Positions 35,980 through 44,718 of a DNA stretch of 64,000 nucleotides are shown here, in pieces. The stretch is from Sphingobacterium puteale (GTDB lineage: Bacteria; Bacteroidota; Bacteroidia; Sphingobacteriales; Sphingobacteriaceae). The translations under genes were made by a program, and so were the position numbers. Position 1 is the stretch's first letter, and each line of letters begins with the position of its first letter. The notes below the pieces were generated by a model, which saw only the letters and a program-made list of their open reading frames with translations, was not told where the DNA came from and did no database searches. The stretch covers positions 1 through 64,000 of the forward strand of contig NZ_RBWS01000002.1 of assembly GCF_003627955.1 (NCBI RefSeq), in the 5' to 3' direction.

Positions 35980-37131
35980 TTAGCGTGTACGTCCACCGCT
36001 GGATCTTGAGCTTCCGCCACCACCAGAGAAGCCGCCGCCGGATCTTGAACTTCCTCCGGAGAAGCCGCCACTTGAGCGTGATGAACCGCTATCATAACTT
36101 CTTGTTGGTGGAGTATAGGATGGTCTGGAAGTTGAACTCGGATTGCTTGAGCGTGTTTCCATCGAACGGCTCATTGGACGGGAAACTTCACCTGAGTTTG
36201 TACGTGTTCTGGAAGTTCCACTGGAACTTCGCATGCTTGGGTATGTTCCATTTGTTCTGTCTGAGCTCCGTGTTCTGCCTCCATCGGGATAGCCACTTCT
36301 CGTAGAGATACCATCTGAAGTTCTTGTTCTGCCGCCTGTTCTATCATAAGAAGAACTACGTGAGATAGAACCGTCAGAGTTCCTTGTCCTACCGCCGCTT
36401 GTTCGGCCATTAGAAACTGCCGTAATACGTCCCCTAGAATCCCGAGCTACGCCAGTACGATCATAAGTTCCTGAAGTTCTGGTACGGGAAGATGAAGTAC
36501 GCACATTGTAATTGTCTCTATAGGATGATCGCGAAGAAGCATAACGTGGTCTTGAGTTACCCCAATAGCCACCGCCCCAATAACCATTGCCATACCAGCC
36601 AGAACCCCAGTATCCGCCGCCATACCAGCCACCCCAAGGGTAATAGCCGCCATACCAAGGAGATCCCCAGCCCCAGCCAGAACCCCAGCCCCAGCCTAAA
36701 CCGATAGACCACGAAGAACCCCAGCCGGAACCCCAGCCCCAACCTAAACCGAAGGAAGGACCATATCCATACATCCCGCCGAATCCATAACCATACCATG
36801 GATCGAAGAATGGATCAAAATAGGTCATCCCTGGAGAGGCATAATAGAACCTGTTTATCCGATTGGCATATTCAAGATCTTCATAGGAGTCATTGTTGTA
36901 ATCCTGGTCTGAATATTCGTCATCATAATAACCGCCCTGAGCTTGTCCTCCTTGTTGAACCTGATCTGCATCTGTGTAATAGTAATCCGGACTTTGATAG
37001 ACTTTTTGTCTAGCCTGTCCATTATTGCCATAGACATCGTCGCTATAGATTTGCCTACTCGTACCGCAGGAACCTAACATAAATGCTCCTGTCATGGCAA
37101 GTGCTCCGATAAATAATCTATTTTTTTTCAT
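35980..37131 (-). CDS. Low-complexity lipoprotein (Gly/Trp/Tyr and Ser/Arg/Gly rich)
   Basis: This 383-residue protein has a lipoprotein signal (ALAMTGAFMLGSC, Cys near 22). It then has a Tyr/Asp/Gln-rich stretch (45-90), a repetitive GWGSGWG/GGYWG block (about 110-200) and a Ser/Arg/Thr/Gly-rich tail (210-383) with many S-R-x-R repeats. I do not recognise an enzymatic domain. The organisation suggests a surface-exposed structural or adhesive lipoprotein. A signal peptide plus clean stop codon argue that it is real. Confidence 0.78.
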   Translation of the reverse strand: MKKNRLFIGALAMTGAFMLGSCGTSRQIYSDDVYGNNGQARQKVYQSPDYYYTDADQVQQGGQAQGGYYDDEYSDQDYNNDSYEDLEYANRINRFYYASPGMTYFDPFFDPWYGYGFGGMYGYGPSFGLGWGWGSGWGSSWSIGLGWGWGSGWGWGSPWYGGYYPWGGWYGGGYWGSGWYGNGYWGGGYWGNSRPRYASSRSSYRDNYNVRTSSSRTRTSGTYDRTGVARDSRGRITAVSNGRTSGGRTRNSDGSISRSSSYDRTGGRTRTSDGISTRSGYPDGGRTRSSDRTNGTYPSMRSSSGTSRTRTNSGEVSRPMSRSMETRSSNPSSTSRPSYTPPTRSYDSGSSRSSGGFSGGSSRSGGGFSGGGGSSRSSGGRTR

Positions 37132-37309
37132 AATATCCTAAATCGTTATTTTCGATTATACAGCCTTATTTACTATCTTAGACGCAAATTTCTCGACGGG
37201 GTTTAATCGAAGTAATCAAAAATACAAATATTTTTTATTGAACGCTTTTTGTATTGGAAATACAGACGAGATTTAACGTAATAATGTTACAATAATTTAT
37301 CAATTTCAT

Positions 37310-38782
37310 ATGAGTAAAGGAATAACAAGTCGTGCAGAAGATTATTCGCAATGGTACAATGAACTTGTAATCAAAGCTGATCTGGCTGAAAATTCAGCTG
37401 TACGAGGCTGTATGGTGATTAAACCATACGGGTATGCTATCTGGGAAAGAATGCAAGCAATCTTAGACAAGAGATTTAAAGAAACAGGCCATAGCAATGC
37501 TTACTTCCCTTTATTCATTCCCAAGTCGTTTTTTTCTAAGGAAGCTGCCCATGTGGAAGGTTTTGCCACTGAATGTGCTGTGGTCACTCACTATAGATTA
37601 AAAAACGATGGTACAGGTAAGATTGTGGTTGATGAGGATGCAAAGCTGGAAGAAGAGCTGATTGTACGTCCGACTTCTGAAACGATTATATGGAATACCT
37701 ACCGTGGCTGGATCGAATCGTATAGGGATCTGCCAATTTTGGTTAACCAATGGGCAAACGTGGTCCGTTGGGAAATGCGTACGCGTCTGTTCTTGCGTAC
37801 AGCCGAGTTTTTATGGCAAGAAGGGCATACTGCGCATGCAACCAGCGAAGAGGCTATTGCCGAGACAGAACGTATGCTCGATGTCTATGCAGAATTTGCT
37901 GAAAATATTCTTGCTGTACCGGTTGTACGTGGCCGCAAAACCGAAAACGAACGTTTTGCCGGCGCTTTGGATACCTATTGTATCGAAGCGCTCATGCAGG
38001 ATGGCAAGGCGTTGCAAGCTGGTACATCACATTTTCTTGGACAAAACTTTGCGAAAGCTTTTGATGTGAAGTTTACTTCTAAAGAAGGGAAGCTGGAGCA
38101 TGTCTGGGCGACCTCTTGGGGGGTTTCTACCCGGTTGATGGGCGCCTTGATTATGGCACACTCGGATGACCAAGGATTGGTGTTGCCTCCAAAATTGGCA
38201 CCAATCCAGGTTGTTATTGTTCCGATTTTTAAAACTGATGAAGAAAAGGCACAGATTGACGCATTCGTGAATCAGTTAACAAATGAGTTGAAGGTAAAGG
38301 ATATCTCCGTGAAATACGATGATCGCGATACGCAGCGCCCGGGCTTTAAATTTGCGGAATGGGAATTGAAAGGTGTGCCGGTGCGTGTTGCCGTTGGCGC
38401 AAGAGATATGCAAAATGGAACTGTAGAACTGGCCCGTCGTGACACGCAAACAAAAGAAACGGTAGCGCAAGAAGGATTGGCGGGAAATATCGAACAGCTG
38501 TTGCAGGCAATACAGGAAAATATTTACCAAAAAGCATTGGATTTTAGAGCGTCCCATTTTACCGAGGTAAATTCTTATGATGAGTTTAAAGAAGTGCTGG
38601 AAGGTAAAGGTGGATTTATCTCTTGTCATTGGGATGGAACCATAGAAACAGAAAAACGTGTGAAAGAGGAAACAAAGGCGACAATCCGTTGTATTCCTTT
38701 GGATGCCAAAGAGGAGCAAGGTGTTTGTATCTTTACGGGCAAGCCTTCTAGCAGACGCGTTTTATTTGCAAAAGCTTATTAA
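37310..38782 (+). CDS. proS: Proline-tRNA ligase
   Basis: This 490-residue class II synthetase is of the eukaryotic/archaeal type (ProS type 3), lacking the editing insertion. It shows [19 protein letters not shown], the motif 2 region [29 protein letters not shown] and [26 protein letters not shown], and has the long C-terminal zinc/anticodon region. It is followed after 12 nt by an epimerase-like gene on the same transcript. Confidence 0.96.
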   Translation: MSKGITSRAEDYSQWYNELVIKADLAENSAVRGCMVIKPYGYAIWERMQAILDKRFKETGHSNAYFPLFIPKSFFSKEAAHVEGFATECAVVTHYRLKNDGTGKIVVDEDAKLEEELIVRPTSETIIWNTYRGWIESYRDLPILVNQWANVVRWEMRTRLFLRTAEFLWQEGHTAHATSEEAIAETERMLDVYAEFAENILAVPVVRGRKTENERFAGALDTYCIEALMQDGKALQAGTSHFLGQNFAKAFDVKFTSKEGKLEHVWATSWGVSTRLMGALIMAHSDDQGLVLPPKLAPIQVVIVPIFKTDEEKAQIDAFVNQLTNELKVKDISVKYDDRDTQRPGFKFAEWELKGVPVRVAVGARDMQNGTVELARRDTQTKETVAQEGLAGNIEQLLQAIQENIYQKALDFRASHFTEVNSYDEFKEVLEGKGGFISCHWDGTIETEKRVKEETKATIRCIPLDAKEEQGVCIFTGKPSSRRVLFAKAY

Positions 38783-38794
38783 TCTTTTGATCAT

Positions 38795-39583
38795 ATGCGG
38801 ATACTTATTTTAGGATGCGGCTGGCTGGCAGAATCGTTTGCCATGGATATGAAACATCAAGGACATGAGGTCTGGGCAAGTACCACACAATATGAAAAAT
38901 ACCATCGGCTTAAAACTGATGGTATTTTTTCGTTTATTGCTGACTTTGATAAGGGTAGTGTGTTGCCTGATGAATTTCTTCCGGACCAGTTCGACTTTGT
39001 TTTAAATAGTATTCCCGCCAGCCAAAAAAATAGTCTTTCTGGTTTAGGAACTCGTTTTTCGAATGTTAAAGGATTTCTTGAAAATATCCAATGGACCAAA
39101 CAGGTGTTTTTAAGTTCCGTTGGAATTTATCCGGATAAAGATGTTGTCTATAGTGAATTGGATTCAGCTGGAATAGAATTTTCCGAAAAACTTCTTTTGG
39201 CTGAACAGCTGATGTTACAACTGCCTAACACTTATGTATATCGACTTGGAGGTCTATTTGGTAAAAATCGCATTTTTGCTAAATACTTTGCCAATCGTAT
39301 CTGCACAACAGGTGAACAGCCGGCCAATTTTGTTCATCTCGATGATGTTGTGCAGTTGATTATGTTGGCTTCTATTAAGGACCTAAATCATCGTGTTTAC
39401 AATGTTGTTGCACCGATGCACCCCAAGAAAAAAGATGTGATCCTAGCCTCTGCACAAAAGTATGGTTTCGATCTGCCATTGCAATTTGACCAAGGGGATC
39501 ATTTTCAAAAAATAGTCTGTGGAAGCCTGCTTCAAAAGGAACTGGATTACCATTTTATTTGGCCCAATCCCTTGGAATTTTGA
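38795..39583 (+). CDS. NAD(P)-binding epimerase-like protein (atypical SDR)
   Basis: This 262-residue protein has a Rossmann start (ILILGCGWLAESFAMDM) like the YeeZ-type atypical SDRs, a mid-region FLSSVGIYPDKD and YRLGGLFGKNR near 155. The classical YxxxK motif is not obvious. The substrate is unknown. It lies 12 nt after proS, and the pair is probably cotranscribed by chance of position rather than pathway. Confidence 0.8.
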   Translation: MRILILGCGWLAESFAMDMKHQGHEVWASTTQYEKYHRLKTDGIFSFIADFDKGSVLPDEFLPDQFDFVLNSIPASQKNSLSGLGTRFSNVKGFLENIQWTKQVFLSSVGIYPDKDVVYSELDSAGIEFSEKLLLAEQLMLQLPNTYVYRLGGLFGKNRIFAKYFANRICTTGEQPANFVHLDDVVQLIMLASIKDLNHRVYNVVAPMHPKKKDVILASAQKYGFDLPLQFDQGDHFQKIVCGSLLQKELDYHFIWPNPLEF

Positions 39584-39715
39584 ATTTGTCGAAATCAAAA
39601 ACTTTATCTTTTTAGAATAAAGTATAATTTGCTTTATAGAGAGTATAAATAATTAAATAATTTCATTATTTTAACGTCAGTTCTGCTAGGGAAATTTGTA
39701 TAGCATATCTGACCG

Positions 39716-39738
39716 CTAAAATCAAGCATTGGTTTTAG
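39716..39738. repeat. Imperfect inverted repeat before the DeoR gene
   Basis: Ten-base arms (39716-39725 and 39729-39738) pair with one G-U around a 3-nt loop, about 80 nt before the regulator's ATG. It may be an operator for autoregulation. The rest of 39584-39817 is AT-rich without other clear signals. Confidence 0.35.
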
Positions 39739-39817
39739 TTGATATGTTGTATTTTCTAATGTATCTGTATGGATAAACAACTGGTAGATTTAATATTTTA
39801 GCGCATATAAAAGAACC

Positions 39818-40579
39818 ATGACAAACGTAGAGCGACATCAATATATTTTAAAACAATTAAAAGAGGTAGGTATTGTCCAGGTGATTGACCTTTGTGAGGA
39901 ACTGGGCGTATCTTCTGTTACCATCCGAAAGGATCTTACACTTTTGGAGGAAAGTGGTCTGCTTTTTCGGACCCATGGCGGAGCAACACAATACAATCCT
40001 TATACAACGGACCGGACAGTATTTGAAAAAGAGAAACTTCGCTCGGATGACAAAAGCAGAATCGGTAAGAAGGCTGCTGAGATGATTGAGGAAAATGATT
40101 CGATTATTATTGCGTCCGGAACAACCATGCAATCGTTGGCCAGGCAGATTGTGCCTAAGGGAAACATCACCGTGGTCACTTCAGCGCTGAATGTTGCCAT
40201 GGAGCTAATTAAATACCCATCAGTAGAAATTATGCAGATGGGAGGTACATTACGCAAAACTTCTACTTCAGTCACTGGAAAATATGCTGAAAATTTACTG
40301 CATGATTTTTATTGTAGTAAATTGTTTTTAGGGGTGGACGGAATAGACCTGGAGTATGGTGTGTCAACATCCAGTGCGCAAGAAGCTCAATTGAACCGTA
40401 TCATGATCGATACAGCTCAAAAGGTCGTTGTGCTCGCTGATTCGTCCAAATTTGGAAGACGTAGTTTTGGGCGAATTTGTGGCTTCGAAAAAATCGATAT
40501 TTTGATTACAGATGATAAAGTGAGTGCCGGATTTGTGGAATCGTTAGAGAAGTCTGGTGTGCATGTCGTGGTTGTTTAG
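39818..40579 (+). CDS. DeoR/GlpR family transcriptional regulator
   Basis: This 253-residue repressor has an N-terminal helix-turn-helix (VIDLCEELGVSSVTIRKDLTLLEESGLLFRTHGGA, the DeoR signature) and a sugar-phosphate-sensing domain (IASGTTMQSLARQI, LFLGVDGIDLEYGVSTSSAQEAQLNRIMI, VLADSSKFGRRSFGRI). No sugar catabolic genes lie next to it, so its target is elsewhere or itself. It ends before a very strong terminator. Confidence 0.92.
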   Translation: MTNVERHQYILKQLKEVGIVQVIDLCEELGVSSVTIRKDLTLLEESGLLFRTHGGATQYNPYTTDRTVFEKEKLRSDDKSRIGKKAAEMIEENDSIIIASGTTMQSLARQIVPKGNITVVTSALNVAMELIKYPSVEIMQMGGTLRKTSTSVTGKYAENLLHDFYCSKLFLGVDGIDLEYGVSTSSAQEAQLNRIMIDTAQKVVVLADSSKFGRRSFGRICGFEKIDILITDDKVSAGFVESLEKSGVHVVVV

Positions 40580-40692
40580 TTTCCTGTTTTGGTCGCTTCG
40601 GGTCGTTGCGATAAGTTAATGTGGAGCGGTTGTCGCGAGTAAACAGCCAACCTTGTTATAGAAATATCTAATTTGATAGTGCTTGTGAGCAG

Positions 40693-40748
40693 ATACTATA
40701 AACAGAAAGGCTTCTTAACCGATTAAGAAGCCTTTCTGTTTATAGTAT
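40693..40748. terminator. Bidirectional terminator with a perfect 26-bp stem
   Basis: The arms 40693-40718 and 40723-40748 are exactly complementary over 26 bases with a 4-nt loop. The core AGAAAGGCTTCTTAA region is flanked by AT-rich extensions. It lies between the convergent DeoR and agmatine deiminase genes. Confidence 0.85.
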
Positions 40749-40757
40749 AATTTACCT

Positions 40758-41834
40758 TTAGCAGAGCGCGGGTTCTTGCTGACTCAAGCAATGAAAACTA
40801 CCCAGTCCCCAGATAATGTCTACTGAATTAATTCCGATAACTTTCCGTGTCGGAAAGCACTCCTGAATAATATCCAATGCTCTTTGGTCATTAGGATCGT
40901 TGAAAATTGGAACAACGACAACATCATTTGCAATATAAAAATTTGCGTATGATGCCGGAAGTCTGGTGTCCTCATAAATCACGGCTGCTGGCATCGGTAG
41001 TTCAACAATATTAAGTGATTCTCCGTTTAATAATCTGAAGGAACGAAGTGTTTCTAGATTTTCCTGGAGGATGGCATAATTTTCATCTTCCGGATTTTCT
41101 TCCACAACAGTTAAAACAGTGTTTTCATTCACAAAACGTGTAATGTCGTCAATATGGCCATCTGTATCATCTCCAATGATTCCGTCGCCTAGCCATAATA
41201 CCTGATCTTGTCCATAGAATTCTTTGAGGTAAGTCTCAATCTGCTCTTTCGTATAATCAGGGTTTCTGTTTTCATTGAGCAGACATGCTGTTGTTGTCAT
41301 CACTGTTCCGGCTCCGTTGAATTCGACAGAACCACCCTCCATGACGATATTCGGTGTGAATAAAGGAAGGCCAAACTCTTTAGCTATCCGTGTAGGAACG
41401 ACATCATCCAGATCGAAAGGTGGATACTTGCCACCCCAGGCGTTATATCCCCAGTCAACAACTGCTTTTGTGCCTGAATTTTGATTGATCAGGAAAGCGG
41501 GACCATGATCTCTACACCAAGCGTCATTGGTCGGGTTGAAATAAAATTCAATATTGCTAAAATCGGACGTTACTTTTTTCAATTCTGCGATGGCGAATGC
41601 CTTCATATCTTCGTCAGCAACATTGATTCTAACTTTCTGTCCAGCAGCAACAGCTTTAATAAACTCGCAATAGGGCTGGTATATGGTATCAATTTTTCCG
41701 GGCCAAGATTCCTCTTTATGAGGCCAGCTCAACCACAAAGCTTCTTGTTTTGCCCATTCTGCGGGAAACGAAAAACCTTGTTTTTTTGGGGAATTATCAA
41801 AATATGCCTGTGCGAAAGTGCTTTCTTGTTCCAT
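40758..41834 (-). CDS. aguA: Agmatine deiminase
   Basis: This 358-residue enzyme hydrolyses agmatine to N-carbamoylputrescine and ammonia. It has the pentein-fold features PAEWAKQEALWLSWPH near residue 23, NDAWCRDHGPAF, MEGGSVEFNG, GDDTDGHIDDITRFV and the catalytic cysteine in GLGSFHCLSQQEP at the C-terminus. It is 80 nt downstream of the next pathway enzyme, N-carbamoylputrescine amidase. Confidence 0.95.
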   Translation of the reverse strand: MEQESTFAQAYFDNSPKKQGFSFPAEWAKQEALWLSWPHKEESWPGKIDTIYQPYCEFIKAVAAGQKVRINVADEDMKAFAIAELKKVTSDFSNIEFYFNPTNDAWCRDHGPAFLINQNSGTKAVVDWGYNAWGGKYPPFDLDDVVPTRIAKEFGLPLFTPNIVMEGGSVEFNGAGTVMTTTACLLNENRNPDYTKEQIETYLKEFYGQDQVLWLGDGIIGDDTDGHIDDITRFVNENTVLTVVEENPEDENYAILQENLETLRSFRLLNGESLNIVELPMPAAVIYEDTRLPASYANFYIANDVVVVPIFNDPNDQRALDIIQECFPTRKVIGINSVDIIWGLGSFHCLSQQEPALC

Positions 41835-41851
41835 GCTTTAAAATGTAAAAA

Positions 41852-41899
41852 GCCATTTTAATCTGCTCTTCTTTTTATGAATTACAAAATTAAAATGGC
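41852..41899 (-). terminator. Terminator-like hairpin between aguB and aguA
   Basis: Perfect 11-bp arms (41852-41862 and 41889-41899) enclose a 26-nt loop. On the minus strand the stem is followed by five T, then the aguA start. It would limit read-through from aguB into aguA. Confidence 0.5.
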
Positions 41900-41914
41900 C
41901 AATATGATTTGCTA

Positions 41915-42790
41915 TTAGTCTTCGTCAATAAAACGTTTGGTGATCGGGGAGTAGGTTTCTATTCTGCGGTCACGTAGAAAAGGCCAGTGTTTTCTAAAAT
42001 AATCAGATTCACTCAGGTCCAGTTCAACGACTTCAATTTCTTCTTTATCGTGAGAAGCGAGGTATAACAGTTTACCTTGTCCATTTGCCACAAAGCTACC
42101 GCCCCAGAATTTCATGGCGCCATCCTGCTCAAATCCGACACGGTTGACAGATACCACTGGTACACCATTTGCTACTGCATGAGAGCGTTGAATGGTTTGC
42201 CAAGCATTGTATTGATCTTTGTTGGTTTCTTCGTCCTGATCTGTAGCCCAGCCGATTGCCGTTGGGTAAAATAAAATTTCGGCACCCATTAATGCGGTGA
42301 TCCTTGATGCTTCTGGATACCATTGGTCCCAACAGATTAATATACCTATTTTACCAAATTTTGTTTTGAATACTTTATAACCTAGATCACCGGGTGTGAA
42401 ATAGAATTTTTCATAAAATGCAGGATCATCCGGGATATGCATTTTACGGTATTTGCCTAAATAGGAGCCATCAGCATCTAATACGGCAGTGGTATTATGA
42501 TAAAGACCTTCCGCTCTTTTTTCAAATAATGATGCGATAATAACGACCCCTGCTTCTTTCGCAACAGCAGACAGGGCATCTGTAGATGGGCCTGGGATAG
42601 ATTCGGCCAGTGCGAAATTGTCATAATCTTCTACATCGCAGAAATATAAAGAGGTAAAGAGTTCTTGCAGACACACAATTTGCGCACCTTTTGCAGCGGC
42701 TTCTTTTACTTTAGCGATAGCTTTTTCGAGATTCTCTTGTTTGCTTGCGGTACAGCTCATCTGTACAACTCCAACTTTTACTTTGCTCAT
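41915..42790 (-). CDS. aguB: N-carbamoylputrescine amidase
   Basis: This 291-residue nitrilase-superfamily enzyme hydrolyses N-carbamoylputrescine to putrescine, CO2 and ammonia. The catalytic triad is visible as Glu in CLQELFTSLYFC, Lys in KYRKMHIPDDP and Cys in ILICWDQWYPE. The frame could begin with GTG at 42817, but that codon lies inside the -7 box, so ATG at 42790 is preferred. With aguA it converts agmatine to putrescine. Confidence 0.94.
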   Translation of the reverse strand: MSKVKVGVVQMSCTASKQENLEKAIAKVKEAAAKGAQIVCLQELFTSLYFCDVEDYDNFALAESIPGPSTDALSAVAKEAGVVIIASLFEKRAEGLYHNTTAVLDADGSYLGKYRKMHIPDDPAFYEKFYFTPGDLGYKVFKTKFGKIGILICWDQWYPEASRITALMGAEILFYPTAIGWATDQDEETNKDQYNAWQTIQRSHAVANGVPVVSVNRVGFEQDGAMKFWGGSFVANGQGKLLYLASHDKEEIEVVELDLSESDYFRKHWPFLRDRRIETYSPITKRFIDED

Positions 42791-42816
42791 TCCTTCATGC
42801 TTATTTAATTCGAGCA

Positions 42817-42824
42817 CAAAGATA
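42817..42824 (-). promoter_or_regulatory. -7 promoter box of aguB
   Basis: The minus strand reads TATCTTTG, 26 nt before the ATG at 42790. No -33 TTTG is seen. Confidence 0.5.
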
Positions 42825-42863
42825 CTATTCTTAATTTAGATTTGATTGTCACCCGAAAAACAA

Positions 42864-42886
42864 AAAAGAGCTCTTAGAGCTCTTTT
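42864..42886 (-). terminator. Terminator overlapping the rpoN stop codon
   Basis: Ten-base perfect arms (AAAAGAGCTC/GAGCTCTTTT) enclose only the TAA of rpoN. The right arm encodes the last residues of the protein, and the T-run follows on the minus strand. Confidence 0.65.
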
Positions 42887-44340
42887 CGTAATCTTGCGAC
42901 AGGTATGTTTAATGCTTCCCGATATTTTGCCACGGTCCGGCGTGCGATATTGTAACCCTTCTCTTTAAGAATTTCGGTTAATTTCTCATCGGCCAATGGT
43001 TTGCGCTTATTCTCTTTGGCAATACACTCTTCCAGTATTTTTTTGACTTCTTTATTCGAAACTTCCTCACCGGAATCAGTTTGGATTGCCTCCGAGAAAA
43101 ACGATTTTAACAAGAATGTTCCAAATTCAGTTTGTACATATTTTGAATTTGCTACACGGGAGACGGTAGAGATATCCATGTCGATTTTATCGGCGATATC
43201 CTTTAGTATCATCGGTTTCAATTTGCGGTCATCACCGCTAAGAAAATAGTCGTATTGATATTCCATGATGGCATTCATGGTTTTTAGCAAGGTTTGTTGG
43301 CGTTGTTTGATTGCATCAATGAACCATTTGGCCGAATCAAGTTTTTGTTTGACAAACTGTACCGCTTCCTTCATTTTTTTGTCTTTTTGATCGGATTTTT
43401 CGTAATGCTCAAACATGTGCTGATAGTCACGGCTTATGCGGAGTTCGGGTGCATTACGTCCATTCAGAGTCAAATGAAGGATGCCATCGTTGTTGCTGAT
43501 ATGAAAATCGGGAATGATATGAAGTTGTTTGCCTGCCACTGCTCCTGAATCACCCGGTTTCGGGTTAAGCTTTAGAATTTCATTCACCACATTTTTCAAG
43601 TCTTCAGACGAGACTCCCAGTGACTTTTCGAGCTTATCATAATGTTTTTTTGTGAATTCATCCAAATAATTGGCAACGACTTTAATTGCCAGTTTTATTG
43701 TAGGGTTGCTGATGTCTTTTTTTTGCAGCTGAATCAAAAGACATTCCTGGAGATCTCTGGCACCAATCCCTGCAGGTTCAAAATCCTGGATTACTTTTAG
43801 CATATCCAATACCTCATGCTCTTCGGTCATTACATTTTGACCAAAAGCCAGGTCATCTACTAAATTTATGATCGGACGTCGTAGGTAACCATCGTCGTCC
43901 AGACTTCCGATAATTTGTTGGCCGATTAGAAAATGCTTATCGTCCAAAGCCAGAAGGTCTAGCTGTTGTTGCAGTTGTTCGTAGAAAGAGTGCTGGATGG
44001 CAACTGGCATTTCTTTTCTGTCTTCGTCGTCATCACCGTAGTCATACCCATTTCCATAATCTTTGTAATCATCCTCTTGTATATAGTCCTCCAAACTGAA
44101 ATCATCTGAATCGAAACCTTCTTCGTTATCAAAACTGTCATCAGGATCTTTATCCGGATATTCTTCGATTGGATCGGTCATGTTAGTCAAGCTACCATCT
44201 TCTAATGCAGGATTTTCTTCTAATTCTTCTTTTATTCTGGCATCTAATGAAACTGTTGGTACCTGCAACAATTTAATGAATTGAATTTGTTGTGGCGACA
44301 GTTTTTGTAATAGCTTTTGTTGTAATGTCTGTTTTAACAT
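42874..44340 (-). CDS. rpoN: RNA polymerase sigma-54 factor
   Basis: This 488-residue sigma factor has the Gln/Leu-rich N-terminal activator-interacting region (LKQTLQQKLLQKLSPQQIQFIKLLQ), an acidic stretch (about 55-110), a core-binding domain, a helix-turn-helix (DIADKIDMDISTVSRVANSKYVQ) and the RpoN box ARRTVAKYREAL near the C-terminus. It directs RNA polymerase to -24/-12 promoters that need an AAA+ activator. No activator gene is in the window. Confidence 0.95.
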   Translation of the reverse strand: MLKQTLQQKLLQKLSPQQIQFIKLLQVPTVSLDARIKEELEENPALEDGSLTNMTDPIEEYPDKDPDDSFDNEEGFDSDDFSLEDYIQEDDYKDYGNGYDYGDDDEDRKEMPVAIQHSFYEQLQQQLDLLALDDKHFLIGQQIIGSLDDDGYLRRPIINLVDDLAFGQNVMTEEHEVLDMLKVIQDFEPAGIGARDLQECLLIQLQKKDISNPTIKLAIKVVANYLDEFTKKHYDKLEKSLGVSSEDLKNVVNEILKLNPKPGDSGAVAGKQLHIIPDFHISNNDGILHLTLNGRNAPELRISRDYQHMFEHYEKSDQKDKKMKEAVQFVKQKLDSAKWFIDAIKQRQQTLLKTMNAIMEYQYDYFLSGDDRKLKPMILKDIADKIDMDISTVSRVANSKYVQTEFGTFLLKSFFSEAIQTDSGEEVSNKEVKKILEECIAKENKRKPLADEKLTEILKEKGYNIARRTVAKYREALNIPVARLRKEL

Positions 44341-44718
44341 GCTAATAGTTGACTAGTTTACATCTAAATTTAAGCAAATATCATTATTATTTTAAAATAA
44401 AATAGATAATATGTTAAAAGTAGGTATAATATTTGCGGACATGTCAGCTAACTTATTGATCTCAACAAAGTCCTTCCTCAACTTTTTTTACATTTTTAAT
44501 TCTCCATAATGAGCAAAACAAGGCTGGTGAAATGTATTTTTGCCTATTGACCTTGTTTGAATAAATGCTTATTTTTTATTGTTAAAAAATGTAAATAGTT
44601 AATTAGGGAGATGTATTTAGTTGTATATTTAGCCCCTGAAACACGTATAGGCGCATATTGAGCAAGGGTAAAACCTTTTGCTGATTCAATATGTTGAATA
44701 TAAGATAAATTTCCATTT
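44341..44718. other. Intergenic leader region before the PBP1A gene
   Basis: These 378 nt between divergent rpoN and PBP1A genes hold a TATTTTTG box (44536-44543) and a long imperfect hairpin. Outer arms are 44654-44661 and 44686-44693, and inner arms 44662-44669 and 4473-region bases 44673-44681, ending 26 nt before the PBP start. A weak inverted repeat (AAACAAGG/CCTTGTTT, about 44516-44561) spans the -7 box. No reading frame is convincing. Confidence 0.45.

Noticed and set aside
36447..37037. Repeated GC-rich units in the low-complexity lipoprotein gene, considered as a CRISPR-like or minisatellite array
   Set aside because: The units are irregular codons for Gly, Trp and Tyr in one continuous frame; no constant repeat with unique spacers exists.
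42791..42817. GTG start of the N-carbamoylputrescine amidase at 42817
   Set aside because: The codon lies inside the TATCTTTG promoter box, so it cannot be in the mRNA; the family N-terminus fits the ATG at 42790.
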